5,246 nt of DNA from an uncultured cyanobacterium (GCA_938029995.1 CALHGI010000632.1:1-5246); one strand, 5' to 3'; shown: positions 1 to 5,246, counted from the stretch's first letter. The notes: generated by a model not told the origin, from the letters alone. Program-made: numbers and translations.

Positions 1-755
1 TGGTGCGGGATGCTGCGATCGCAGGGGAGTTAGACGCTTACCACATGCTCGCCCCCATGCCCATTGCCATGTCCCTGGGGCTGGGGTCCACGCCGTTCTC
101 GGTGAAGCTGGCCAGCATTGAAAACAACAACGGCCAGGGCATTGCCGTGGCTAAGAAACACCTGGGCAATGTGAACGGTCCCGCCGACTTTAAGGGCATG
201 ACCATCGGCATTCCCTATGATTATTCCAACCACAATCTGCTGCTGCGCTACTACCTGGCAACCGGTGGCTTAGACCCCGACAACGATGTGAAGCTGCTGA
301 TCCTGCCGCCGCCGGATGCGATCGCAAAAATGTCCACCGGCCAAATCGACGCCTTTATCCTGCCCGACAACTTTACCCAGCGGGTGGTGCAGGACGACAT
401 CGGCTTCATCCACCTGCTCACCAAGGACCTATGGGCCGGACACCCCTGCTGTGCCTTTGTGGCCGCCCAAAACTGGATTGACGAAAATCCCAACACCTTC
501 CGCGCCCTCAACAAGGCCATCATCGACGGAGCCACCTACGCCAACAACCCCGCTAACCGTAAGGAGATTGCCGCAGCCATTGCCCCACGGGAATATCTCA
601 ACCAGCCCCTGCCCGTGCTAGAAGCCGTGATGACGGGGAAATTTGAAGACGGCCAGGGCAATTCCTTTGATATTCCCGATCGGATTTATTTTGATCCCTA
701 TCCCTGGAAGAGTTTTGCCAGTTGGATTAGTACCCAGCTCGTCCGTTGGGACTAG
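1..755 (+). CDS. NrtA/CmpA-type ABC transporter substrate-binding protein (SBP1), 5'-partial, ending at a premature TAG
   Basis: This is the C-terminal part of a periplasmic solute-binding protein of the nitrate/bicarbonate (NrtA/CmpA) family, which delivers an anion to an inner-membrane ABC permease. The first whole codon is 3-5 (GTG). It is an internal Val, not a start: the paralogue at 3503-5140 has the same V-R-D at its residues 223-225, so about 220 residues lie upstream of the window. Family marks visible are GELDAYHMLAPMP, NGQ, the HNLLLRYYLATGG helix, VxxLPPPD-like residues, GHPCCAF and FDPYPW. By hand alignment 179 of 250 residues match the paralogue with no gaps. The frame stops at TAG 753-755 just after LVRWD, where the paralogue continues for another 73 residues, and the reading frame stays open and homologous beyond it. 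The gene is therefore either a recently interrupted allele, a truncated but working protein, or a sequence error. The substrate cannot be fixed from sequence. Family assignment is firm; functional status is not. Confidence 0.9.
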   Translation, partial: VRDAAIAGELDAYHMLAPMPIAMSLGLGSTPFSVKLASIENNNGQGIAVAKKHLGNVNGPADFKGMTIGIPYDYSNHNLLLRYYLATGGLDPDNDVKLLILPPPDAIAKMSTGQIDAFILPDNFTQRVVQDDIGFIHLLTKDLWAGHPCCAFVAAQNWIDENPNTFRALNKAIIDGATYANNPANRKEIAAAIAPREYLNQPLPVLEAVMTGKFEDGQGNSFDIPDRIYFDPYPWKSFASWISTQLVRWD

Positions 756-947
756 ACCTCCGCAGACAAGGTCGCAGGCGGTGGGGAAGAATTCTTCTTA
801 ACAGACTTAGCCCGAGAGTTAGCTGAGGAACTTGGTGTGGATGCACCCGATGAGCTGTCACGGATTGAAACCATGAAATTTGGTGATTTTGATCCCAGTA
901 ATCCCGATGACTATTTGAAACAACAAATTGATAAATTTGGGGTTTAA
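756..947 (+). pseudogene. In-frame C-terminal remnant of SBP1 downstream of the TAG
   Basis: Translation in the same frame as SBP1 gives 64 residues ending at TAA 945-947. From LTDLARELAEE onward it matches the SBP2 C-terminus (about 29 of 47 residues by eye, including FDP, a P-x-x-Y motif and IDK-x-GV). Many differences from SBP2 fall at third codon positions, for example in the DLARELAEE stretch, so this tail was long under selection as protein. The linker just after the stop is about nine codons shorter than in SBP2. The TAG aligns near the SBP2 segment between RWD and TSD, so a small in-frame deletion may have created the stop. No start codon with a ribosome-binding site suggests that the tail is expressed alone. 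It is best read as the detached 3' end of the SBP1 gene. Confidence 0.75.
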
Positions 948-960
948 CCCATCCCGGAGC

Positions 961-984
961 CTCTCCCAGCAGGGGAAGTGTTTT
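961..984 (+). terminator. Weak candidate terminator after SBP1
   Basis: TCCC (964-967) can pair with GGGA (973-976) over a five-base loop, followed four bases later by TTTT (981-984). The stem is short and the T-run only four bases, so this is a weak call supported mainly by its place at the end of the SBP1 frame and facing the convergent kinase gene. Confidence 0.2.
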
Positions 985-1012
985 GGCAAATGCATCAGGG
1001 CTCATGCCTACC

Positions 1013-1035
1013 AAAAAACATTCTCCTAAAAGAAT
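1013..1035 (-). terminator. Candidate intrinsic terminator of the histidine kinase gene
   Basis: On the minus strand, ATTCT (1035-1031) pairs with AGAAT (1024-1020) around a six-base loop and is followed, after one G, by six T (1018-1013). It starts 13 bases past the kinase stop codon. The stem is short and A/T-rich, so efficiency is uncertain. A second structure, TTTTGG (981-986) with CCAAAA (1011-1016), encloses GCAT/ATGC and may add to termination between these convergent genes. Confidence 0.4.
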
Positions 1036-1047
1036 ATATTTCTACTC

Positions 1048-2289
1048 TCATCCCCTCTCGGGAGGGGTGCCGGAGGCGGGGTGGGTCTCCACAGCCAATG
1101 ATAACGGCAACATCACCTTAAACGTGGTCCCTTCCCCTAGCTGACTTTTCACCTGGATATCCCCCTGCTGAAAGTCCACAAACTGTTTAACAATACTCAG
1201 CCCCAACCCAGTCCCTGGGATGTTGCTTACATTTTTACCCCGGTGAAACGGCTCAAACAAATGGGGATAATCCTCCGACGGAATCCCCAAACCTTGGTCT
1301 TTCACCACAAACACCGCCTGATCCCGATGGCGAAATAAGGACAGACAGATCGGTTTACCATCGGGCGTATACCGCACCGCATTGGACAGAATATTCGTCA
1401 AAATTGAGCGCAATAGGGTTTGATCCAGTTTGGCAATCAGGGGTTTATGCCGTCCTGAAAACTCTAGCTGTCCTTGCTCTGCCGGTAACTCTGAAAGAAG
1501 ATTACGGCAAAAATCCACCAGATTTAATGGTTCAGGATTCAGGCAAAGTCGCTTGGCTTCTAACTTGCCCAGCACCAAAATGTCATCAATCATCTGGGTC
1601 ATGCGCTCGACATTCGCTCGAATATCTAACAGATATTGATTTTTCTGGGCCTGGGATAATTGTTCCGTATAGCGATTTAAAGAGGATACCGACAGGGCAA
1701 TATTGTTCATCGGATTGCGAAACTCATGGCAGACCATGGCCACAAACCTGGATTTAAGATTACTCAAATTTCGCAATTGTTCGTTGGCAGCATAGAGTTC
1801 CGCCGTGCGCTCATGGACCTTAAGTTCTAAATCTTCATTGGTCTGTTGCAGTACGGCCTCTGCCCATTTGCGTTGGCTAATGTCTCGAAAGGTGACCACC
1901 GCTCCAATCAGTTCCCCATACTCATCGCGCATGGGGGTACTAATATATTCCACCGGGAAGCAGGTCCCATCCTTGCGCCAAAAGACTTCATCGGTCACCC
2001 GTTGAATATGTCCCTTTTGAAAAACATCATAAATGGGACAACATTCCCTGGGGTAGGGGCTGCCGTCGGGGTGGGAATGGTGCAGCACCCGATGCATGGA
2101 TTGACCGATCAGGTCCTGCATCTCCCAATCGATCATGGCCGCCGCCGCCGGATTTACAAAGGTGACATTACCCTGCATATCCAATCCATATACCCCTTCT
2201 CCCACCGCATTGAGAATCAGCTGATGCTGACGGCGCAATGTTTCTAGTTCTTGGTGTTCGGACCGGCTAGCCGAATCGTTTGATTTCAT
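1048..2289 (-). CDS. Soluble PAS-domain sensor histidine kinase
   Basis: This is a cytoplasmic two-component sensor kinase of 413 residues: it autophosphorylates on His and passes the phosphate to a response regulator. A short N-terminal helix leads into a PAS domain at about 20-140 (NAVGEGVYGLD, then the HHSHPDG...YP..CCPI insert at 70-86, then FRDISQRK). A coiled-coil linker at 142-178 follows. The HisKA dimerisation helix carries the H-box HEFRNP with predicted phospho-acceptor His188. The ATPase domain has the N-box around N299-N303, G1 box DQGLGIP (D331), F-box LFEPF (345) and G2 box GTGLGL (359-364), so all catalytic boxes are present. There is no transmembrane segment, so the signal is probably intracellular. 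I chose ATG at 2289; an in-frame TTG at 2301 would add four residues, and neither has a clear Shine-Dalgarno. It is divergent from the REC-AraC gene, its likely partner. The ligand of the PAS domain is not predictable here. Confidence 0.95.
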   Translation of the reverse strand: MKSNDSASRSEHQELETLRRQHQLILNAVGEGVYGLDMQGNVTFVNPAAAAMIDWEMQDLIGQSMHRVLHHSHPDGSPYPRECCPIYDVFQKGHIQRVTDEVFWRKDGTCFPVEYISTPMRDEYGELIGAVVTFRDISQRKWAEAVLQQTNEDLELKVHERTAELYAANEQLRNLSNLKSRFVAMVCHEFRNPMNNIALSVSSLNRYTEQLSQAQKNQYLLDIRANVERMTQMIDDILVLGKLEAKRLCLNPEPLNLVDFCRNLLSELPAEQGQLEFSGRHKPLIAKLDQTLLRSILTNILSNAVRYTPDGKPICLSLFRHRDQAVFVVKDQGLGIPSEDYPHLFEPFHRGKNVSNIPGTGLGLSIVKQFVDFQQGDIQVKSQLGEGTTFKVMLPLSLAVETHPASGTPPERG

Positions 2290-2418
2290 AAAATTGTTCA
2301 AGACGGTAGTGCATTACACCACGATTGATTCTTAAAACCCTTACATCTTTAGGGGACTGTTTAGAGCTATCTCTGTTGAGGTGGTTGATCTTACTTTCCA
2401 TCGTAGATGGTAAGGGTA
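2290..2418. promoter_or_regulatory. Divergent intergenic region between kinase and regulator genes
   Basis: This spacer of about 130 bp lies between two head-to-head genes and must hold at least one promoter for each if they are not read from outside. I see no convincing -35/-10 pair. On the minus strand TAATGC (around 2313-2318) is a possible weak -10 for the kinase. A small imperfect palindrome, AGAGCTATCTCT at 2363-2374, lies in the middle and could be an operator. No GTA-N8-TAC NtcA box was found. Confidence 0.45.
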
Positions 2419-3195
2419 ATGGTGAAAACGATTCTTGTTATTGAGGATGAAGCCCAGACGAGAGATATTTTTCTCCGATGTTTAAAGTTTGAAAAGTTTG
2501 AGGGCATCGGGGCTGAAAATGGTTCTACGGGCATTCGGCTAGCGGAAAGGCACCGGCCAGATTTGGTTGTTTGCGACATTATGATGCCGGATATGGATGG
2601 CTATGAGGTGCTGTCCTCCCTGAGGAAAAACGATGCGACGGCGTCGATCCCGTTCATTTTTCTAACGGCTAAGGTGACGATGTCAGACCTGCGCCAAGGG
2701 ATGACCTCGGGGGCCGATGACTATTTAACCAAACCCTGTACGGTGGAGAATTTTTTAGATGCGATCGCATCTCGATTAAGCCGCCAAGCCGACTTTAAAC
2801 GGGGACTCCAGGCGGCTCCGGCCTCCGAGGCCCCGTTACACAACGTAACAACTTCCGATTCAATCTTCCCCAGCTGTCCTCGCCTGAGTGCGGTGTTCGA
2901 ATTTATCGAAGCCCATTACCAACAATCCATTCACCTGACCGATGTGGCCCAGGCCGTGGGCTACTCTCCCGCCTATTTGACCAATTTATCCCAAAGCCAC
3001 ACCGGTCGGACGGTAAAAGCCTGGATTATTGAGCGACGCATGGCCCAGGCCCGCCATCTGCTGGCCAGTACCGCTGAATCCATTAAACAAATTGCAGATT
3101 CTATCGGCTATGCCGATGCCGGTTACTTCACTCGACAATTTCGTAAACTCCACGGCGTCACCCCCCAGGCTTGGCGCAGTCAGCCCAATCGGTAA
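2419..3195 (+). CDS. Response regulator, REC receiver plus AraC-family DNA-binding domain
   Basis: This is a transcription factor activated by phosphorylation, 258 residues from ATG 2419. The receiver domain (about 3-120) has the acidic pair E9/D10, phospho-acceptor D53 in VVCDIMMPDMDG, switch T83 and K105 in the TKP motif, so it should accept phosphate. A polar linker at about 121-155 leads to an AraC-type C-terminus with both helix-turn-helix units: LTDVAQAVGYSPAYL, and SIKQIADSIGY followed by YFTRQFRKLHGVTPQAWR. AraC-type domains usually bind direct repeats. The start is uncertain: ATG 2407 and GTG 2422 are in frame too, and an AAGGG at 2412-2416 is best spaced for the GTG. It is divergent from the histidine kinase and upstream of SBP2 in the same direction, which suggests that the pair controls the transporter genes (inference). 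A 24-bp repeat covers its stop codon. Confidence 0.95.
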   Translation: MVKTILVIEDEAQTRDIFLRCLKFEKFEGIGAENGSTGIRLAERHRPDLVVCDIMMPDMDGYEVLSSLRKNDATASIPFIFLTAKVTMSDLRQGMTSGADDYLTKPCTVENFLDAIASRLSRQADFKRGLQAAPASEAPLHNVTTSDSIFPSCPRLSAVFEFIEAHYQQSIHLTDVAQAVGYSPAYLTNLSQSHTGRTVKAWIIERRMAQARHLLASTAESIKQIADSIGYADAGYFTRQFRKLHGVTPQAWRSQPNR

Positions 3196-3246
3196 CAACC
3201 GCAACAGTTTTTTAAAGATATTGCCCAATCGGTAACAACCGCAACA
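3183..3246. repeat. Exact 24-bp direct repeat, 40-bp period, overlapping the regulator's stop codon
   Basis: Positions 3183-3206 and 3223-3246 are identical over 24 bases, separated by 16 bases that contain TTTTTT. The first copy encodes the last codons of the response regulator (Pro-Asn-Arg-stop). The second repeats that end outside the gene. Each copy contains CGGT-AACA-ACCG, a four-base-pair inverted repeat with a four-base loop. With only two units this is not a CRISPR array. It may be a local duplication or a pair of protein-binding sites. Confidence 0.85.
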
Positions 3247-3314
3247 AAACAGCTCTCTAAATAACAAACAGACCGAAAAAGTCCTAGTTTTGCAAAAAAT
3301 AATCCAATGTAATT

Positions 3315-3335
3315 CCCTAAAAGGGTTGGTATAAA
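3315..3335 (+). promoter_or_regulatory. Candidate extended -10 promoter for SBP2
   Basis: TATAAA at 3330-3335 is preceded by TG at 3327-3328, which makes an extended -10 element. No good -35 lies 16-18 bp upstream (ATGTAA around 3307). CCCT-AAA-AGGG at 3315-3325 sits against it and could be an operator or mere composition. Transcription would begin near 3342, giving a leader of roughly 160 nt before the SBP2 ATG. Confidence 0.35.
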
Positions 3336-3354
3336 TTAGTCTATCCACATCCGC

Positions 3355-3416
3355 AATTAAGCCTGCTCCCCGTCCAGAACAGAGACTTTACCGTCAAAAA
3401 ACTACACCGCTTAATT
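3355..3416. repeat. 8-bp inverted repeat in the SBP2 leader
   Basis: AATTAAGC (3355-3362) and GCTTAATT (3409-3416) are perfect complements separated by 46 bases. TCC (3350-3352) and GGA (3418-3420) could extend the stem past a small internal loop. It may be a long-range stem in the mRNA leader or two half-sites for a regulator. Chance occurrence in A/T-rich DNA is possible. Confidence 0.4.
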
Positions 3417-3446
3417 TGGACGTGGTCTAACAGTGGGCAAGAATCT

Positions 3447-3479
3447 CAGTCAAAAATTTCAGTCAATAGTGCCAGTCAA
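3447..3479 (+). repeat. Three CAGTCAA heptamers at a 13-bp period
   Basis: CAGTCAA occurs at 3447-3453, 3460-3466 and 3473-3479, exactly 13 bp apart, and ends 23 bases before the SBP2 ATG. The six-base spacers differ (AAATTT-like, TAGTGC, CGCTAG), so only the heptamer is kept. That is the pattern of a protein-binding site in DNA or mRNA, not of a simple tandem repeat. No other copy was noticed in the window. Confidence 0.75.
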
Positions 3480-3488
3480 CGCTAGCTT

Positions 3489-3494
3489 AGGTGA
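3489..3494 (+). promoter_or_regulatory. Shine-Dalgarno sequence that sets the SBP2 start
   Basis: AGGTGA matches part of the 16S-complementary consensus and lies eight bases before ATG 3503. It overlaps the alternative GTG start at 3491, which it therefore argues against. Confidence 0.6.
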
Positions 3495-3502
3495 GTAATC
3501 CT

Positions 3503-5140
3503 ATGGTTTCAACCAGTTCACAAGCCGCTCAAAAATGGGACAATCTGAATTGCGATCGCGGTAACCTCACCGATTTTCAGATGGCCTGTATCATCTGCGG
3601 TGGTGCTCACCTAACCATGTCCCACTGGGAGTTTCTCCAAACCATGCCCCAGGACCCGGTGGATATGATCGGGGACGTTGTAAAGATGGGCCTTTACAAG
3701 GACGAACAGCTGCGGGCGGCAGACACCGTCAACGCCTACGAGCTACGTAAAACCCTGTTGTTAAAAACAGCGGGTCGGGGCGATCCGAAGCGGGAACGGC
3801 TGGTGCTGGCCCTCGCTCAACAGGCTGGCGGCATCGAGAACGCATTCGCCGCTGCCTTTGGCCCCCAGGCCGGTATGTTTTTCAACGACGCCATCCGCAA
3901 CAGCGAATTTACCCGGCGAGAGTTTCTGAAGAATTTGGCCATTGGGGCTGCCCTCGTTACCCTCAGCAACTGTGGTGGCAAGCCCGAAACCCCAGAGGCG
4001 GTGGATGACGCGGCCCCGGTGGATGTTTCTAGCCTAGAGAAAACCAACCTCAAAATTGGCTTCATCCCCATTACCTGTGCCACGCCAATTATTATGTCGG
4101 AGCCCCTGGGTTTCTATGCCAAATATGGCTTTAACGCAGAAGTGGTGAAGATGCCCAGCTGGGGTGCCGTGCGCGACTCGGCCATTGCCGGTGAGCTAGA
4201 CGCCTATCACATGCTCGCCCCCATGCCCATTGCCATGACCTTGGGCCTAGGCTCCACCTCCTTTGGGGTGAAACTGGCCAGCATCGAAAACATTAACGGC
4301 CAAGCCATTACTTTAGCCGAAAAATATAAGGGCAAAATCAACGGTCCCGCCGACTTCAAGGGCTTCACCATCGGTGTACCATTCCCCTACTCCATGCACA
4401 ATCTGTTGTTGCGTTACTACCTAGCCACCGGTGGTATCGACCCAGATGTGGATGTGAAGATTCGCCCCGTTCCCCCACCGGACAGTATTGCCCAAATGGT
4501 GGCCGGTGACATTGACGCCTACCTGATGCCCGATCCCTTTAACCAGCGGGCCGTGTATGAAGGAGCAGGCTTTATCTTTAAGCTCACCAAAGACCTGTGG
4601 CCCGGCCACCCCTGCTGCGCCTTTGCCGCCAGCGACCAGTGGATTGACGCCAACCCCAATACCTTTAGGGCCCTGAACAAGTCCATCATCGAAGCCGCTG
4701 GCTATGCCAGAGACCCGGCCAACCGTCCAGAGATTGCTAAGGCCATCTCCGAGCGGGCCTTCCTCAACCAACCAGTGGAAGTGGTGGAAGCAGTCCTCAC
4801 GGGTAAATTCGACGATGGCCAGGGCAATACCCTGGATGTGCCCGACCGCATCGACTTCGATCCCTATCCTTGGCAGAGTTTCGCCAATTGGATCTCCTCC
4901 CAATTAGTTCGGTGGGATCTACAAGGTGATGGTCAGGTTGCCCAAGCAATTACCTCTGACACCTATGACACCGTCGGCAAAGATATTTTCTTGACCGATT
5001 TAGCTAGGGAACTAGCCGAAGAAGTCGGTCTCGATTCTCCCGATGACATCTACCGCACTGAAACCCTGGAATTTGACTCCTTTGATCCCGCTGATCCAGC
5101 GGCCTATGTCAAAGAACAGATTGATAAAAATGGTGTCTAA
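3503..5140 (+). CDS. NrtA/CmpA-type substrate-binding protein (SBP2) with N-terminal extension and internal Tat/lipoprotein signal
   Basis: This is a solute-binding protein of an anion-type ABC importer, 545 residues from ATG 3503 (Shine-Dalgarno AGGTGA eight bases upstream; GTG 3491 would add four). The NrtA/CmpA fold starts near residue 175 (LKIGFIPITCATPIIM). Trp220 (SWG), Gln267 (NGQ) and His299 (MHNLLLRYY) sit where NrtA places ligand-contacting residues. The segment where I expect the NrtA lysine reads HPCC (369-372), so nitrate binding is not assured. A twin-arginine motif TRREFLK (R138, R139), a hydrophobic stretch and Cys157 in LSNC form a Tat lipoprotein-like signal, though Asn before the Cys is atypical. 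Family members usually carry such a signal at the N-terminus and are about 430-450 residues long. Here about 130 residues precede it, including CIICGGAH (C29, C32, H36) and a charged helical region. An internal ATG at 3875 (Met129) would yield a conventional precursor. It is paralogous to SBP1 and downstream of the REC-AraC gene. Permease genes probably follow. Confidence 0.93.
   Translation: MVSTSSQAAQKWDNLNCDRGNLTDFQMACIICGGAHLTMSHWEFLQTMPQDPVDMIGDVVKMGLYKDEQLRAADTVNAYELRKTLLLKTAGRGDPKRERLVLALAQQAGGIENAFAAAFGPQAGMFFNDAIRNSEFTRREFLKNLAIGAALVTLSNCGGKPETPEAVDDAAPVDVSSLEKTNLKIGFIPITCATPIIMSEPLGFYAKYGFNAEVVKMPSWGAVRDSAIAGELDAYHMLAPMPIAMTLGLGSTSFGVKLASIENINGQAITLAEKYKGKINGPADFKGFTIGVPFPYSMHNLLLRYYLATGGIDPDVDVKIRPVPPPDSIAQMVAGDIDAYLMPDPFNQRAVYEGAGFIFKLTKDLWPGHPCCAFAASDQWIDANPNTFRALNKSIIEAAGYARDPANRPEIAKAISERAFLNQPVEVVEAVLTGKFDDGQGNTLDVPDRIDFDPYPWQSFANWISSQLVRWDLQGDGQVAQAITSDTYDTVGKDIFLTDLARELAEEVGLDSPDDIYRTETLEFDSFDPADPAAYVKEQIDKNGV
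3581..3610 (+). other. CxxCGGxH motif in the SBP2 N-terminal domain
   Basis: Residues about 27-36 of SBP2 read MACIICGGAH, placing Cys29, Cys32 and His36 close together as in small metal-binding or redox motifs, with a further Cys17 upstream. I do not recognise the domain. No part of the NrtA/CmpA fold has this motif, so it belongs to the extra N-terminal module. Confidence 0.5.
3908..3973 (+). other. Internal twin-arginine/lipoprotein-like signal of SBP2
   Basis: TRREFLK fits the Tat consensus S/T-R-R-x-F-L-K exactly. It is followed by about 12 mostly hydrophobic residues and the cysteine of LSNC (codon 3971-3973). This would direct folded export and lipid anchoring, but it begins 136 residues into the protein. 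Either the N-terminal domain stays on the cytoplasmic side, or translation also begins at ATG 3875. Confidence 0.7.
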
Positions 5141-5159
5141 CTAAGGACGTCGTAACGTT

Positions 5160-5246
5160 CTGGCTCAGAAAACTTCTGGGTCAGGGCGATCGCAATCGGG
5201 TCGTTACAGGCGATCGATTTGGTACTGGAGGAGATGTAACCCGGAT
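5160..5246 (+). other. Downstream spacer with HIP1 site and a possible ribosome-binding site for the next gene
   Basis: The sequence holds a near-perfect direct repeat, CTGGCTCAG/CTGGGTCAG (5160-5168, 5176-5184), a HIP1 octamer at 5186-5193, and GGAGGAG at 5227-5233. The ATG touching the latter is followed at once by TAA, so it is not a gene start. The final AT (5245-5246) could begin an ATG if the next base is G, about 11 bases after GGAGGAG. In nrt/cmp operons a permease gene normally follows the binding protein. No terminator is seen. Confidence 0.3.

Larger units (their letters stand above)
3196..3502. other. Non-coding stretch between regulator and SBP2
   Basis: This 307-bp A/T-rich spacer has no credible gene. 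In order it holds the second copy of the 24-bp repeat, an A-rich tract (about 3271-3300), a small CCCT-AAA-AGGG hairpin (3315-3325) next to an extended -10 element, an 8-bp inverted repeat (3355-3362 with 3409-3416), three CAGTCAA heptamers and a Shine-Dalgarno sequence. It most likely carries the SBP2 promoter and a leader of about 160 nt. Confidence 0.6.

Noticed and set aside
753..755. TAG read as pyrrolysine or by programmed readthrough
   Set aside because: Pyrrolysine coding is not known in cyanobacteria, and the TAG-ACC context lacks a recognised readthrough signal. SBP2 does not keep a special residue there.
745..800. A frameshift instead of a stop codon as the cause of the SBP1 interruption
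   Set aside because: The tail matches SBP2 in the same frame as the upstream part, and the other plus frames hit a stop or lose the match to the DLAREL segment. A nonsense change or in-frame deletion explains it better.
1054..1069. CCCCTC-TCGG-GAGGGG hairpin as a terminator
   Set aside because: It is a perfect 6-bp stem but lies within the kinase's last codons, and no T-run follows it on either strand.
1404..2247. Open frames on the plus strand opposite the kinase
   Set aside because: The minus strand has a complete kinase with every catalytic box; the opposite frames show no domain features.
3183..3246. Small CRISPR array
   Set aside because: There are only two units, a 16-bp spacer and overlap with coding sequence, with no cas genes in view.
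3300..3345. NtcA box (GTA-N8-TAC) upstream of SBP2
   Set aside because: The GTA triplets at 3309 and 3329 are followed at the right distance by AAA and TCT, not TAC.
3491..3493. GTG 3491 as the SBP2 start
   Set aside because: It lies inside the AGGTGA Shine-Dalgarno, which is well spaced for ATG 3503.
3503..3907. SBP2 N-terminal extension as a NarM-like (nitrate reductase-associated) domain
   Set aside because: Only a loose resemblance (Cys-rich start, a W-x-F stretch) recalled from memory; no convincing aligned block.
4421..4903. Long open frame on the minus strand inside SBP2
   Set aside because: It is antisense to the conserved binding-protein frame, has no family signature or ribosome-binding site, and is explained by codon bias of the plus-strand gene.

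Overview
The window looks cyanobacterial. The octamer GCGATCGC (HIP1) occurs five times in 5.2 kb (starts at 15, 318, 2761, 3552 and 5186), far above chance. The main proteins also resemble the cyanobacterial NrtA/CmpA (nitrate/bicarbonate) family of ABC-transporter binding lipoproteins. I cannot name the species.

Layout: (1) 1-755 is the 3' part of a gene for an NrtA/CmpA-type substrate-binding protein (SBP1). It ends at an in-frame TAG, but 64 more codons (756-944) continue in the same frame to a TAA at 945-947 and still match the C-terminus of its paralogue. (2) 948-1047 is a short convergent spacer with weak terminator-like hairpins. (3) 1048-2289, minus strand, is a soluble PAS/HisKA/HATPase_c histidine kinase. 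(4) 2290-2418 is a divergent spacer that should hold the kinase and regulator promoters. (5) 2419-3195, plus strand, is a response regulator with a REC receiver and an AraC-type DNA-binding domain. (6) 3196-3502 is a 307-bp non-coding stretch. It holds a 24-bp direct repeat that copies the regulator's 3' end, an extended -10 promoter candidate, an 8-bp inverted repeat and three CAGTCAA heptamers at an exact 13-bp period. (7) 3503-5140 is a second, intact binding protein (SBP2), about 72% identical to SBP1 over the shared 250 residues by hand count. (8) 5141-5246 is the start of a downstream spacer ending in a strong Shine-Dalgarno-like sequence that may belong to the next gene.

Working model (inference): a divergently transcribed two-component system sits between two paralogous anion-type binding proteins and probably controls them and the transporter genes expected outside the window. 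The kinase has no membrane segment, so it would sense a cytoplasmic signal through its PAS domain. The regulator would bind repeats upstream of SBP2.

The most unusual protein is SBP2. A perfect twin-arginine motif and lipoprotein-like cysteine lie at residues 137-157 instead of at the N-terminus. They are preceded by a roughly 130-residue domain with a CxxCGGxH motif that ordinary NrtA/CmpA proteins lack. Substrate is unassigned: the fold and several pocket residues follow NrtA, but the segment where I expect NrtA's ligand-binding lysine reads HPCC in both copies.
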